From HGM04593 sp045591315 (GTDB lineage: Bacteria; Bacteroidota; Bacteroidia; Bacteroidales; Bacteroidaceae), in contig JAZNSN010000037.1 of NCBI GenBank assembly GCA_045591315.1, positions 1 through 18,615 of the forward strand: 18,615 bases of DNA. Reading direction: 5' to 3'. The notes beneath the pieces are model-generated. The model was not told the origin of the DNA. It did no database searches and saw only the letters and a program-made list of their open reading frames with translations. Numbering within the stretch: position 1 is the stretch's first letter; each line of letters opens with the position of its first letter. Made by a program: the position numbers and the translations under genes. This document shows positions 6,388 to 14,105 of the stretch, piece by piece.

Positions 6388-7044
6388 TTACTTGTTCTTT
6401 GATGCATGTTTCAGGAAGAGCTCAAAATCGAAGTATATTCGTCTTGAGGGGAACTCCTCGGAGGGCTCAACAAGTATTATGTTGCATAGAGATTCCTTGT
6501 CGAACTCACGCGTGATTTCTTTCTTGATGTTGAGCATGCCATACATGACGTAATCCTGGTCCTCTGGGGTGATGATTGCGAACGGTGTCTTGCTGCTCTT
6601 GCCGTCGCCGTACTGTGTTATCATGTCCATGATGCCGTAGAATTTCTTCACATATGTCTCGAACTCATCTTTTGTACGGGCAAGTGCCTGAGAGGTCTTG
6701 ATCATCTTGAACAATGCGTTGAGGCTGACCGGGTTGTACTCCAGAATCTTCTGTGCGAGCTCGTAGGCCTCGATATGCTTGCCTTCGTCATAAAGCCTGT
6801 TCAGTTCCTTCTCGTTGTTGTCGGTACCTGGCTTGTAGTTGGGGCTGAACGTCTGTCCGTAGTAGAGCAGGGCTATGTCATCGACACGCAGGTAGGGGTC
6901 GTCACTCTTGTAAAGTGCTAGAATGTCATTGTAGTACTGTTTCTCGTTCTTTACAATTTCTTCGATTGTTGTAATGTCAAGCTTGACTTGTGCATTTGCT
7001 GCTATTGAGACAAGTAGCAGCAGGGTTGTCATAAACTTTTTCAT
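6388..7044 (-). CDS. Secreted DUF4919-family protein, function unknown
   Basis: 218 aa. A signal peptide (MKKFMTTLLLLVSIAANA, cleavage before Q19) sends it to the periplasm or beyond. The mature part resembles the Bacteroidetes family DUF4919: a helical first half (YDEGKHIEAYELAQKILEYNPVS, about 84-106, TPR-like in character) and a C-terminal segment ending in EEFPSRRIYFDFELFL. There are no catalytic motifs. It starts 7 nt after the amylase-like gene ends, so the two are almost certainly cotranscribed. The shared operon gives no clear function because the amylase-like enzyme has no export signal. Confidence 0.75.
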   Translation of the reverse strand: MKKFMTTLLLLVSIAANAQVKLDITTIEEIVKNEKQYYNDILALYKSDDPYLRVDDIALLYYGQTFSPNYKPGTDNNEKELNRLYDEGKHIEAYELAQKILEYNPVSLNALFKMIKTSQALARTKDEFETYVKKFYGIMDMITQYGDGKSSKTPFAIITPEDQDYVMYGMLNIKKEITREFDKESLCNIILVEPSEEFPSRRIYFDFELFLKHASKNK

Positions 7045-7051
7045 TTTTATA

Positions 7052-8734
7052 TTATTTTATTCTTATTATCACTCCGTTGTTAGCCGGTACGGTTATTGCA
7101 ACCTTGTCGTGCGGATTGGCGAAGATTTCAATGCTCTTGCCGCTTATGAGCTCCTTGACCTTGTGAGTCTCGTTGTCGTAGGCTGCTCCGAAGAAGGCAA
7201 AAGCCTCTTCGGATATTGTTAACTCGCACTCCTTGTCGTTGCCGCTGAAGTTGGCTACGACAAGCAACAGCTCATTCTCTGTTCCGCGAAGATAGGAGAA
7301 GATATGGTTGCTGTCGTATTTGTCACAGTGGGGATTGGCATACTGGAGCCCGTAGAACTGTCCTTCTGAAAGAGCCTTTTCGCTGTTGCAGAGGTTAAGC
7401 AGATGCGAGTAGTACGACTGCAGGCTCTTCTCCTGTTCTGTCAACAGCTCTCCGCTATAGCTGCCGTCGCCTTTCCAGCGTCTGAGGGTATCCACACTCC
7501 AGTAGTCGAATATTGTTGTACGGCCATCTACACCGCTGTAGCCTTCCTTGTCCATTCCGCGCTCTCCCAGTTCCTGTCCTGCATAAAGCATGAAAGGCTG
7601 GGTGTCTATCGTTGCCGATACGATAAGTGCTGCGAGTGCGCGCTCTGCGTTGGCAGCGAAGAAGTCAGAAGCAATGCGCTGTTCATCGTGGTTTTCGAGG
7701 AATGTGAGCATGTGGCTGCGTATGTCGGCTGTGCTCTGCAGCGTGCAGCTGATGTTGTTTGCCGATGCCTGTCCGCTCATCACCCCTTTCAAGGTGTCGT
7801 ATAGCCCGACCTTATCATATAAATAGTCGAAGCCTCCTTCCTTGATGAAAGAACGGTATATATGAGGCTGGTATATCTCTCCTATGAATACAATTCCGGG
7901 GAACTCCTCCTTTATTTTTGTGACCGCCCAGCTCCAGAACTCGACAGGTGTCATCTCTACCATGTCGCAACGGAATCCGTCAATGCCCTGCGATGCCCAA
8001 TAACGGAGTATCTTCAGCATCTTGACCCATGTGTTGGGTACGGGTGAGAACTGGCGGTTGCCGGTGCGGTAGTCTATTCCGTAGTTAAGCTTTACGGTGT
8101 CGTACCAGTCGTTGCGCGAGGGAGAACCGAAGCAGTCGTTTCCTGTAGCGCGCAACGGTGTCTCGCTGTATTCCTTCTCGGCGCAGTCCTTTGCGTCGAT
8201 ATTGCAGCCGTATGACTGGTTGCCGAGGTAGTAGAAGTTGTTGTGTCCGGCAAAGAACAGGTTGTTCTCGTCGTGCTCGCCGAAGCTGTATGTGCCTTCA
8301 GGCATGTTGTCGCTATGGTAGTGACGTGCCACATGGTTGGGGATAAAGTCCATGATTACTTTAAGCCCGGCCTTGTGGGTGCGGTCAACAAGTGCCTTGA
8401 ACTCTTCGCGGCGTTTGCCTACATTGACTGCCAGGTCAGGGTCGTTGTCGTAATAGTCCTTTATGGCGTAAGGCGAGCCGGCTTCGCCCTTTACTGTTGC
8501 TGGGTGGTCGGCCGGGATGCCGTATGTCTCGTAGCTTGTCCGTGTGGTGTGTTCAATTACTCCCGTGTACCATACGTGTGTGGCACCGAGGTTGCGTATT
8601 GCACGCAATGCCTTTGGAGTGATGTCATTGAATTTTCCGCAACCGTTCTGTTCGATTGTACCGCCTGCGACACATCTTTCGGTACTGTTGCCGAACAGTC
8701 GTGGCAGAAGCTGATAGATGATTATCTTTGACAT
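7052..8734 (-). CDS. GH13 alpha-amylase-family glycoside hydrolase, cytoplasmic
   Basis: 560 aa from ATG 8734. All four GH13 regions are present: DFIPNH (129-134), GFRCDMVE (253-260, nucleophile D257), FIGEIY (283-288, acid/base E286) and FLENHDEQ (345-352, with H349-D350). The (beta/alpha)8 barrel is followed by a small C-terminal beta domain (about 465-560, LLLVVANFSG). There is no signal peptide, so it should act on internal alpha-glucans such as glycogen or imported malto-oligosaccharides. Substrate (alpha-1,4 or alpha-1,6, hydrolase or transferase) cannot be read. Upstream in-frame extension to 8818 would overlap the fabD end by 64 nt and lacks homology, so ATG 8734, 20 nt after the fabD stop, is chosen. 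It sits second in the fabD unit. Confidence 0.88.
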   Translation of the reverse strand: MSKIIIYQLLPRLFGNSTERCVAGGTIEQNGCGKFNDITPKALRAIRNLGATHVWYTGVIEHTTRTSYETYGIPADHPATVKGEAGSPYAIKDYYDNDPDLAVNVGKRREEFKALVDRTHKAGLKVIMDFIPNHVARHYHSDNMPEGTYSFGEHDENNLFFAGHNNFYYLGNQSYGCNIDAKDCAEKEYSETPLRATGNDCFGSPSRNDWYDTVKLNYGIDYRTGNRQFSPVPNTWVKMLKILRYWASQGIDGFRCDMVEMTPVEFWSWAVTKIKEEFPGIVFIGEIYQPHIYRSFIKEGGFDYLYDKVGLYDTLKGVMSGQASANNISCTLQSTADIRSHMLTFLENHDEQRIASDFFAANAERALAALIVSATIDTQPFMLYAGQELGERGMDKEGYSGVDGRTTIFDYWSVDTLRRWKGDGSYSGELLTEQEKSLQSYYSHLLNLCNSEKALSEGQFYGLQYANPHCDKYDSNHIFSYLRGTENELLLVVANFSGNDKECELTISEEAFAFFGAAYDNETHKVKELISGKSIEIFANPHDKVAITVPANNGVIIRIK

Positions 8735-8754
8735 AGTACTTGCAGTTTCTTTGT

Positions 8755-9630
8755 TTATTCGCCTAAAGCGGCCTTTATCTTCTTTATTAATCCTTGCTGT
8801 ACATTGCCCGGCCCGCACTCTACGAATTCCTGAGCACCGGCATTTATAATGTTTGTTATCGTGGCTGTCCAGCGGACCGGTGCAGTCAACTGCGCAATGA
8901 GGTTTGCCTTAATCTCTTCGGGATTGGTGTGAGGCTTTGCATCGACGTTCTGGAATACCGGGCAGCACGGTGTGCTGAACTTTGTCTCCATTATAGCCGC
9001 TTCTAGCTCCTCCTTTGCCGGCTGCATGATAGGGGAGTGGAATGCTCCGCTGACGCTCAACGGCAATGCTCTCTTGGCGCCGGCCGCCTTGAGTGCTTCG
9101 CATGCTTCGCTGACTCCTTCTATACTTCCCGAAATGACAATCTGTCCGGGGCAGTTGTAGTTTGCCGCAACCACAATGTTGCCTTTTGCATTGATCTCCT
9201 CACATATCTCCTCGACTGTCTTGTCGTCAAGCCCTAGTATTGCAGCCATTGTCGATTCCTGCATTTCACATGCCTTCTGCATGGCAAGGGCACGCTTGTA
9301 AACAAGCTTGAGCCCGTCCTCGAATGTAAGTGCGCCGGCTGCTGTCAATGCCGAGAACTCGCCCAGCGAGTGTCCTGCAACCATGTCGGGCCTGAAGCTG
9401 TCGCCCATTGTCAATGCCGATACGACTGAGTGTATGAACACTGCCGGCTGGGTTACTCTTGTCTGCTTCAGTTCTTCGTCGCTGCCGTTGAACATAATGT
9501 CGGTTATGCGGAAACCGAGAATTGCGTTTGCTCTTTCAAAATATTCTTTTGCAACAGGGTTGTTATCATACAGTTCCTTGCCCATTCCGCTGAACTGCGC
9601 TCCCTGTCCTGTAAATACAAATGCTTTCAT
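8755..9630 (-). CDS. fabD: Malonyl-CoA:ACP transacylase
   Basis: 291 aa. Transfers malonyl from CoA to acyl carrier protein, the entry step for fatty-acid elongation. Motifs: FTGQGAQ (6-12, Q9 in the oxyanion hole), GHSLGE (86-91) with nucleophile S88, R113, and GAFHSPIM (195-202) with catalytic H198. Length and single-domain form fit bacterial FabD. It is not next to fabH, fabG or acpP here but heads a unit with the amylase-like and DUF4919 genes. The leader of about 120-160 nt carries two candidate -7 boxes and a nested hairpin. Confidence 0.95.
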   Translation of the reverse strand: MKAFVFTGQGAQFSGMGKELYDNNPVAKEYFERANAILGFRITDIMFNGSDEELKQTRVTQPAVFIHSVVSALTMGDSFRPDMVAGHSLGEFSALTAAGALTFEDGLKLVYKRALAMQKACEMQESTMAAILGLDDKTVEEICEEINAKGNIVVAANYNCPGQIVISGSIEGVSEACEALKAAGAKRALPLSVSGAFHSPIMQPAKEELEAAIMETKFSTPCCPVFQNVDAKPHTNPEEIKANLIAQLTAPVRWTATITNIINAGAQEFVECGPGNVQQGLIKKIKAALGE

Positions 9631-9685
9631 TTAGAATATCAGTTCTCTAAGTTGTTTGTACATAGTGTGTTGATTGCAAAAGGTC

Positions 9686-9734
9686 CAATCGCCGAAAGTG
9701 ACGGGTGTACTCTCTTCCGTGTCACATACGATTG
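9686..9734 (-). promoter_or_regulatory. Nested hairpin in the fabD leader
   Basis: CAATCG (9686-9691) pairs with CGATTG (9729-9734), and inside it GTGAC (9698-9702) pairs with GTCAC (9721-9725). AGG/CCT (9681-9683/9738-9740) can extend the outer stem. Both candidate start sites lie upstream, so it would be transcribed in the fabD leader. Confidence 0.35.
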
Positions 9735-9757
9735 TCGCCTACTATTGCAATAAAATG

Positions 9758-9765
9758 CAAAGATA
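9758..9765 (-). promoter_or_regulatory. fabD proximal -7 box
   Basis: TATCTTTG on the minus strand matches TAnnTTTG exactly, but no TTTG is correctly spaced upstream. The palindrome TATTGCAATA (9743-9752) lies over the predicted start site near 9751 and could be an operator. Confidence 0.45.
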
Positions 9766-9797
9766 GTGCTTTTTTCATTATTATCCTTTCTTTTCTG

Positions 9798-9827
9798 CAA
9801 AAGTATATTCAATAACGTATTGCCGAA
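9798..9827 (-). promoter_or_regulatory. fabD distal promoter
   Basis: TACTTTTG (9798-9805) with TTCG (9824-9827) 18 bp upstream on the minus strand. The inverted repeat CAATA-ACG-TATTG (9810-9822) fills the spacer, a position where a repressor would block RNA polymerase. Confidence 0.45.
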
Positions 9828-9846
9828 GGTTCTTGTTTTTGCAATC

Positions 9847-9874
9847 TATCGTTAAATACGATACCAACTATCGT
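9847..9874 (+). promoter_or_regulatory. Predicted LysR-type regulator binding array
   Basis: Three alternating half-sites, TATCGT (9847-9852), ACGATA (9858-9863) and TATCGT (9869-9874), start exactly 11 bp apart, about one helical turn. The first pair is an inverted repeat that contains a T-N11-A core. With a start site near 9931 the array spans about -84 to -57, where LysR-type regulators usually bind to activate. The transporter gene follows, and a LysR gene follows that. Confidence 0.55.
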
Positions 9875-9916
9875 AAAAACAAATGGATTCGTAATGTGAA
9901 AGAAGATTATAGATAG

Positions 9917-9924
9917 TAAATTTG
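9917..9924 (+). promoter_or_regulatory. -7 box of the SLC13 transporter gene
   Basis: TAAATTTG matches TAnnTTTG. No TTTG is present 19-21 bp upstream (AATG at best), consistent with an activator-dependent promoter. The leader is about 57 nt. Confidence 0.5.
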
Positions 9925-9987
9925 TGCAAAATTTCATAATTAGGCATTTTAGGGAAATAATATATATCATCAATAAATTAACCAATT

Positions 9988-11481
9988 ATGTTTAAGAATT
10001 TTACGGGATACAAGATCCTGGAGAAAATCCAGAAGAAAAAATCCCACAAGAGAGAGAGAAAACTTCCTCTTAATGCAATCAAGCTGCTTTTCATAGTAGC
10101 TCTTTCTTTGGTAGTGGCACTTGTTCCTGCCGAGTCGTTCGGAATCGAAGGATTGACCGACATTCACCAGCGCATCATCGCATTGTTCGTCTTTGCAGCC
10201 CTCATGTGGCTTACCGAAACAATGCCTTCGTGGGTGACATCAATGATTGTCGTAACAGTGATGCTGTTCACCGTATCGACAAGTGCATTCAGTTTCCTGC
10301 GTCCAGAGGACGGAGTAGGCCTTGTTCCTTTCAAGAGCATCTTTGCATGTTTCTCTAACCCGACAATTATGCTCTTTATCGGTGGTTTCGTGCTTGCAAT
10401 CGGCTTGACAAAGGTTAAACTTGACGTTGCTCTCGCCCGTGTCCTTCTCAAGCCTTTCGGCACACGTTCTGAGATTGTGCTTCTTGGTTTCATCCTCGTT
10501 ACAGCCATATTCTCGGCTTTCGTGAGCAACACTGCTACGGCTGCCATGATGCTTGCATTCCTTACACCGGTACTGCGTTCTCTTCCTGCCGATGGAAAGG
10601 GCCGTATAGCTCTTGCGCTTGCAATTCCTGTAGGCGCTAACCTCGGAGGTATGATTACTCCTATCGGTACGCCTCCTAACATGATTGCACTCGACTACCT
10701 TGCTTCACAGGGCATGGGAATCAGCTTCGTTGACTGGACAATAAAGATGGCTCCGTTTGTTATCGTGCTTCTTGTGCTCGCATGGATTCTTCTGCGTATT
10801 CTCTTCCCGTTCAAGCAGAAGAACATAAAGATTGAGATTGAGGGTACTATCCGTTGGGACTACAAGACATGGTCGGTAGTCGTTGCCTTTGTGCTGACAA
10901 TCTTCATGTGGATGTTCGGTACAGATATGTGGGGAATCGATACAAACGTTGTTGCAATGATTCCTATCGCAATATTCTGTGCTACAGGTATCCTTACACG
11001 CCGTGACCTTGAGGAAATCAACTGGAGCGTTCTATGGATGGTTGCCGGCGGCTTCGCACTCGGTGTTGCGCTCAACTATAAGGGTGAGGGCTCAGCAAGC
11101 CTTAGCAGCCTTATCGTCCAGTCAGTGCCATTCGACAACTTCTCTCCGATTGCAGTGATGATTCTTGCAGGTCTCATCTGCTTCGGTTTCTCTAACTTCA
11201 TCTCTCACTCGGCTGCAACATCGTTGCTTGTTCCGGTGCTTGGTGTGGTTGCAAGCGGTCTTGGTACTGCGCTTGACGGTGTAGGCGGTCCTCAGGCAAT
11301 GTTGGTAGGTATTGCAATAGCATCATCAGTTTCAATGATTCTGCCTATCAGTACACCTCCTAATGCCATCGCTCACTCAACCGGTTTCATCGAGCAGAAG
11401 GATATGATGAAGGTTGGTTTCGTTGTTGGTATCTTGGGTATCGTACTCGGTTACGCAATGCTTATTTTCATAGGTTTCTGA
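9988..11481 (+). CDS. DASS/SLC13-family anion:Na+ symporter (dicarboxylate, citrate or sulfate)
   Basis: 497 aa, polytopic inner-membrane protein with about eleven hydrophobic segments in two inverted halves. First half: SNT at 180-182 in FVSNTATAAM, then PIGTPPN (225-231). Second half: a SHS triplet (406-408) in NFISHSAATS where the Na+-coupled family usually has SNT, then PISTPPN (453-459). Family members import C4 dicarboxylates, citrate or sulfate with Na+; the substrate cannot be read. A basic N-terminal tail (KKKSHKRERK, about 16-25) precedes the first membrane helix. It is followed by a terminator hairpin and the LysR gene. Regulation by that LysR protein is inferred from the half-site array upstream. 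The secreted hydrolase encoded after the regulator could supply the acid transported. Confidence 0.88.
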   Translation: MFKNFTGYKILEKIQKKKSHKRERKLPLNAIKLLFIVALSLVVALVPAESFGIEGLTDIHQRIIALFVFAALMWLTETMPSWVTSMIVVTVMLFTVSTSAFSFLRPEDGVGLVPFKSIFACFSNPTIMLFIGGFVLAIGLTKVKLDVALARVLLKPFGTRSEIVLLGFILVTAIFSAFVSNTATAAMMLAFLTPVLRSLPADGKGRIALALAIPVGANLGGMITPIGTPPNMIALDYLASQGMGISFVDWTIKMAPFVIVLLVLAWILLRILFPFKQKNIKIEIEGTIRWDYKTWSVVVAFVLTIFMWMFGTDMWGIDTNVVAMIPIAIFCATGILTRRDLEEINWSVLWMVAGGFALGVALNYKGEGSASLSSLIVQSVPFDNFSPIAVMILAGLICFGFSNFISHSAATSLLVPVLGVVASGLGTALDGVGGPQAMLVGIAIASSVSMILPISTPPNAIAHSTGFIEQKDMMKVGFVVGILGIVLGYAMLIFIGF

Positions 11482-11501
11482 TAACCTGATATATCATATT
11501 T

Positions 11502-11552
11502 TCCGCCACGCAGCCCTCTTTTTAAAGAAGAATAGAGGTTTTGTGTGGCGGA
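11502..11552 (+). terminator. Terminator of the transporter gene
   Basis: TCCGCCAC (11502-11509) pairs with GTGGCGGA (11545-11552) and CCTCT (11515-11519) with AGAGG (11534-11538), with further pairing in the apex. It begins 20 nt after the stop and is followed by TTTCTTAT. Confidence 0.65.
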
Positions 11553-11589
11553 TTTCTTATATTCGCACTCGCGAACATTGTATTATAAT

Positions 11590-12495
11590 ATGGAACTTCG
11601 ACAATTAAAATATTTTGTAAAGAGTGCCGAATATCTCAACTTCTCTGTAGCTGCAAAGCACCTGTATATTACACAGAGTACACTTTCGCAGCAGATAAAG
11701 CAACTGGAGTATGAATTGGGCTTCGAACTCTTCCTGCGCAATAGCCGGCATATATCGCTTACCGAAGCCGGAGAAGAATTCCTTCCGTTTGCGCGCAAGA
11801 CTATACTTGATGCCGAGGACGGCGTGCAGCGTCTGCACGACCTGCAGCACGTTAAGACAGGCACATTGCGTGTAGGTGTCACGTACAGCCTGAGCACTGT
11901 TCTTACAGAGGGTCTGATAAGTTTTATGAAGACATTTCCCGGCATAAAGCTGGAGATATTCTATAAGACCGTTGACGAACTCCTGGTGCTGTTGCGTGAG
12001 CATAAGGTCGATTTTATCCTATCGTACAAGCCGCTTTCCGATGCTCCCGACGTGGATTCCATGCCGCTTTTCGAGAATACATTAGCCCTTGTCGTTTCAA
12101 AGGAGCATCCTTTGGCTTCGTGCAAGAAGATAAAACTCAGCGAACTGTCGGGCAAGCCGCTTATTCTCCCGTCAAAAGGGCTTCAGGCACGTACCATGCT
12201 CGACAAGCTTGTTGACGGAAAGAATATAGAACTTGTGTATAAGCTCGAACTCAACGAAACGAATATCCTTTTGCAGATGGTCGCTACAGGAAACTACGCT
12301 ACGATACTCTCAACTTCGGCTGTTTTCGGCAAGACGCGTTTTAAGGCCATTCCTCTGGATGAGCCTGGCAATGTAATGGAAGCATCGCTCTTGCGTCTCG
12401 AAGGTGCATACCAGAAGAGTGCGGCAAAGGAGTTTATCGATATATTGCTGAATACCGAGGCTGTAAAGCGAAGGCTTATGAATCTGTTTGAATAA
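11590..12495 (+). CDS. LysR-type transcriptional regulator
   Basis: 301 aa. N-terminal winged helix-turn-helix (about 1-60; FSVAAKHLYITQSTLSQQIKQLE at 18-40 with the classic Q-S-T-L-S-x-Q-I core), linker helix, then a periplasmic-binding-protein-like effector domain from about residue 91 (TGTLRVGVTYS). These proteins bind T-N11-A sites as tetramers and respond to small, often carboxylic, effectors. ATG 11590 starts at the conserved MELRQLKYF; an in-frame GTG at 11545 falls inside the terminator arm and is rejected. A short inverted repeat TTCGC-ACTC-GCGAA (11562-11575) just upstream could be an autoregulatory site. The hydrolase gene follows after 20 nt, so the two are probably cotranscribed. 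Target prediction: the upstream transporter. Confidence 0.9.
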   Translation: MELRQLKYFVKSAEYLNFSVAAKHLYITQSTLSQQIKQLEYELGFELFLRNSRHISLTEAGEEFLPFARKTILDAEDGVQRLHDLQHVKTGTLRVGVTYSLSTVLTEGLISFMKTFPGIKLEIFYKTVDELLVLLREHKVDFILSYKPLSDAPDVDSMPLFENTLALVVSKEHPLASCKKIKLSELSGKPLILPSKGLQARTMLDKLVDGKNIELVYKLELNETNILLQMVATGNYATILSTSAVFGKTRFKAIPLDEPGNVMEASLLRLEGAYQKSAAKEFIDILLNTEAVKRRLMNLFE

Positions 12496-12515
12496 CATAT
12501 AAATACTTCTTAATA

Positions 12516-14033
12516 ATGAAAAAAATCTTGACTATTCTGTTTTTCGGCTCATTGGCGGCTGTTCCGTCGGGTGCTCAGGAGATTATTGACTCGCAACGAG
12601 AACAGGAAATTTATGACAGTTTCGTTTCGGCATTGGATGGCGGCGAGGCCGGCGATGTTACCGATGCTGTGCTTTCCCACAACGACATATCATCAGTGAG
12701 AGAGAAGGTGTGGGGTATATGGAAAAGTGCTGTAGAGAATTATGAAGAGGAGAAGTTGATAGAACTGGATATCCTTGAAAACCGCAAAAGCGGTTCATGG
12801 GTTCTCCCCTCTTCACTTGAACCGAACGCAACTATGCCATATTACTACGGTTGTAATGAATACCCGTCATTCGATTCGGAAAAGAGATATCCTCTTTTTC
12901 TATATATGCATGGTTCCGGCGACAAGGCTCAGGAGTGGGAGACCGGTATAGGTCTTTCTCTACGCCGTTTCTACTCTCCTGCCATATACTTTGTACCGCA
13001 GATACCCAATGCATACGGCGAGTACTACCGCTGGGCTATCCAGAGCAAACAGTGGGCATGGGAGAAATTGTTGCGTCTGGCCTTCCTGAGCAAGAATATC
13101 GACCCTAACAAGATATATTTCTTCGGAATATCCGAGGGTGCATACGGCAGTCAGCGCCTGGCATCATTCTATGCCGACTATCTTGCTGGTGCAGGCCCTA
13201 TGGCTGGTGGCGAGCCGCTCAAGAATGCTCCTATGGAGAATGTTGCTAACATTGCATTCTCATTGCGTACAGGTGCTTTGGATGACGGCTTCGGAAGAAA
13301 CATTCTCACTCAGAAGGCTCTTGAGGTAGCCGATGAACTCGAAACTGCGCATCCTGGTTACTATAACCATAATATAGAGGTTATTGAAGGTTATGGCCAT
13401 AGCATTGACTATAAACCTACTACACCATGGCTTGCACAGTTCACCCGTGATGCACATCCCGACTATGTATATTGGGAGAATTATGCCATGTACGGGCGCT
13501 ATCGCGAGGCCTTCTATAATATTAAGGTCATTGCTAATTCTACAACAAGCTCTATTGCACGTGCATGTTATGAACTGAAGAGAGATGGCAATACGATTGA
13601 ACTGAATGCAAATATTGTCAACTATTCAACGACATATACTCAGGGGGGTATAGAAATGTTCTTCAACAAGAAGTATTCCAAAGCAAGTAAGGGTGTTTTG
13701 AGAATATATCTTAATGAGAATGAGTATGACCTGTCGCAGCCTGTAAGGATTATCCTTAACGGCACAGAGATTTTCAATGGCATGGTAGAGCCTACACTTG
13801 AGACTATGGTCGAGAGCTGCGCGTTGTTCTATGATCCGGAGCGTTTGTTCCCTGCAGCAGTGGATGTTGATATTAAGGCCAAGAGTGCAGTTCCTACATC
13901 TATTGATACTGTATATGACACTGCTGATGACAATGCTGTTCAAAAAGGTATCTATGACTTGCAGGGACGCAAGATTGAGAATCCTACGAAAGGCATTTAT
14001 ATTATTGACGGTGAAAAGGTAATTCTCAAGTAG
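12516..14033 (+). CDS. Secreted alpha/beta-hydrolase (esterase-like) with C-terminal sorting-type tail
   Basis: 505 aa. Signal peptide about 1-20 (MKKILTILFFGSLAAVPSGA). The alpha/beta-hydrolase core shows an oxyanion loop MHGSGD (131-136), the nucleophile elbow GISEG (204-208, S206), a likely acid at D256/D257 (GALDDGF) and the catalytic His in GYGHSIDY (H295). The layout resembles feruloyl/acetyl-esterase or PHB-depolymerase-like enzymes (PQIPNAYGEYYRWA). A second, beta-rich region (about 340-450) follows. The last ~28 residues (GIYDLQGRKI ... KGIYIIDGEKVILK) resemble the short C-terminal tails on secreted Bacteroidales proteins, similar to type IX sorting-domain ends but without the full-length domain. 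The substrate is unknown. It follows the LysR gene by 20 nt, so it may belong to the same response as the transporter. Confidence 0.8.
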   Translation: MKKILTILFFGSLAAVPSGAQEIIDSQREQEIYDSFVSALDGGEAGDVTDAVLSHNDISSVREKVWGIWKSAVENYEEEKLIELDILENRKSGSWVLPSSLEPNATMPYYYGCNEYPSFDSEKRYPLFLYMHGSGDKAQEWETGIGLSLRRFYSPAIYFVPQIPNAYGEYYRWAIQSKQWAWEKLLRLAFLSKNIDPNKIYFFGISEGAYGSQRLASFYADYLAGAGPMAGGEPLKNAPMENVANIAFSLRTGALDDGFGRNILTQKALEVADELETAHPGYYNHNIEVIEGYGHSIDYKPTTPWLAQFTRDAHPDYVYWENYAMYGRYREAFYNIKVIANSTTSSIARACYELKRDGNTIELNANIVNYSTTYTQGGIEMFFNKKYSKASKGVLRIYLNENEYDLSQPVRIILNGTEIFNGMVEPTLETMVESCALFYDPERLFPAAVDVDIKAKSAVPTSIDTVYDTADDNAVQKGIYDLQGRKIENPTKGIYIIDGEKVILK

Positions 14034-14042
14034 GGTAGAACC

Positions 14043-14089
14043 TATATACAAAACAGGCCACGGAAATGCCGTGGCCTGTTTTGTATATA
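14043..14089. terminator. Bidirectional terminator with a perfect 21-bp stem
   Basis: Positions 14043-14063 pair without mismatch with 14069-14089 around a 5-nt loop. It lies 9 nt after the hydrolase stop and 16 nt from the DUF1573 stop, between convergent genes. Each arm ends in a TTTTGTATATA-like 3' side, suiting both directions. Confidence 0.82.
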
Positions 14090-14105
14090 ATAATAGGATG
14101 TTTTC

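Larger units (their letters stand above)
9631..9987. other. Divergent regulatory intergenic region (fabD / SLC13 transporter)
   Basis: 357 bp without a credible gene. From left to right it holds a leader hairpin for fabD (9686-9734), a 10-bp palindrome (9743-9752), two minus-strand -7 boxes (9758-9765, 9798-9805), a 13-bp inverted repeat in a promoter spacer (9810-9822), three LysR-type half-sites (9847-9874) and a plus-strand -7 box (9917-9924). Confidence 0.7.

Noticed and set aside
8735..8818. Extended N-terminus of the amylase-like protein
   Set aside because: It overlaps the fabD coding end and adds basic, non-homologous residues; MSKIIIYQLLPRLFG is the usual GH13 start.
11545..11589. 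GTG start of the LysR gene
   Set aside because: It lies in the 3' arm of the transporter terminator; the conserved LysR N-terminus MELRQLKYF starts at 11590.
14043..14089. Perfect 21-bp inverted repeat as a mobile-element end or integration site
   Set aside because: Its 5-nt loop and position between two convergent stops are those of a bidirectional terminator; no flanking duplication is seen.
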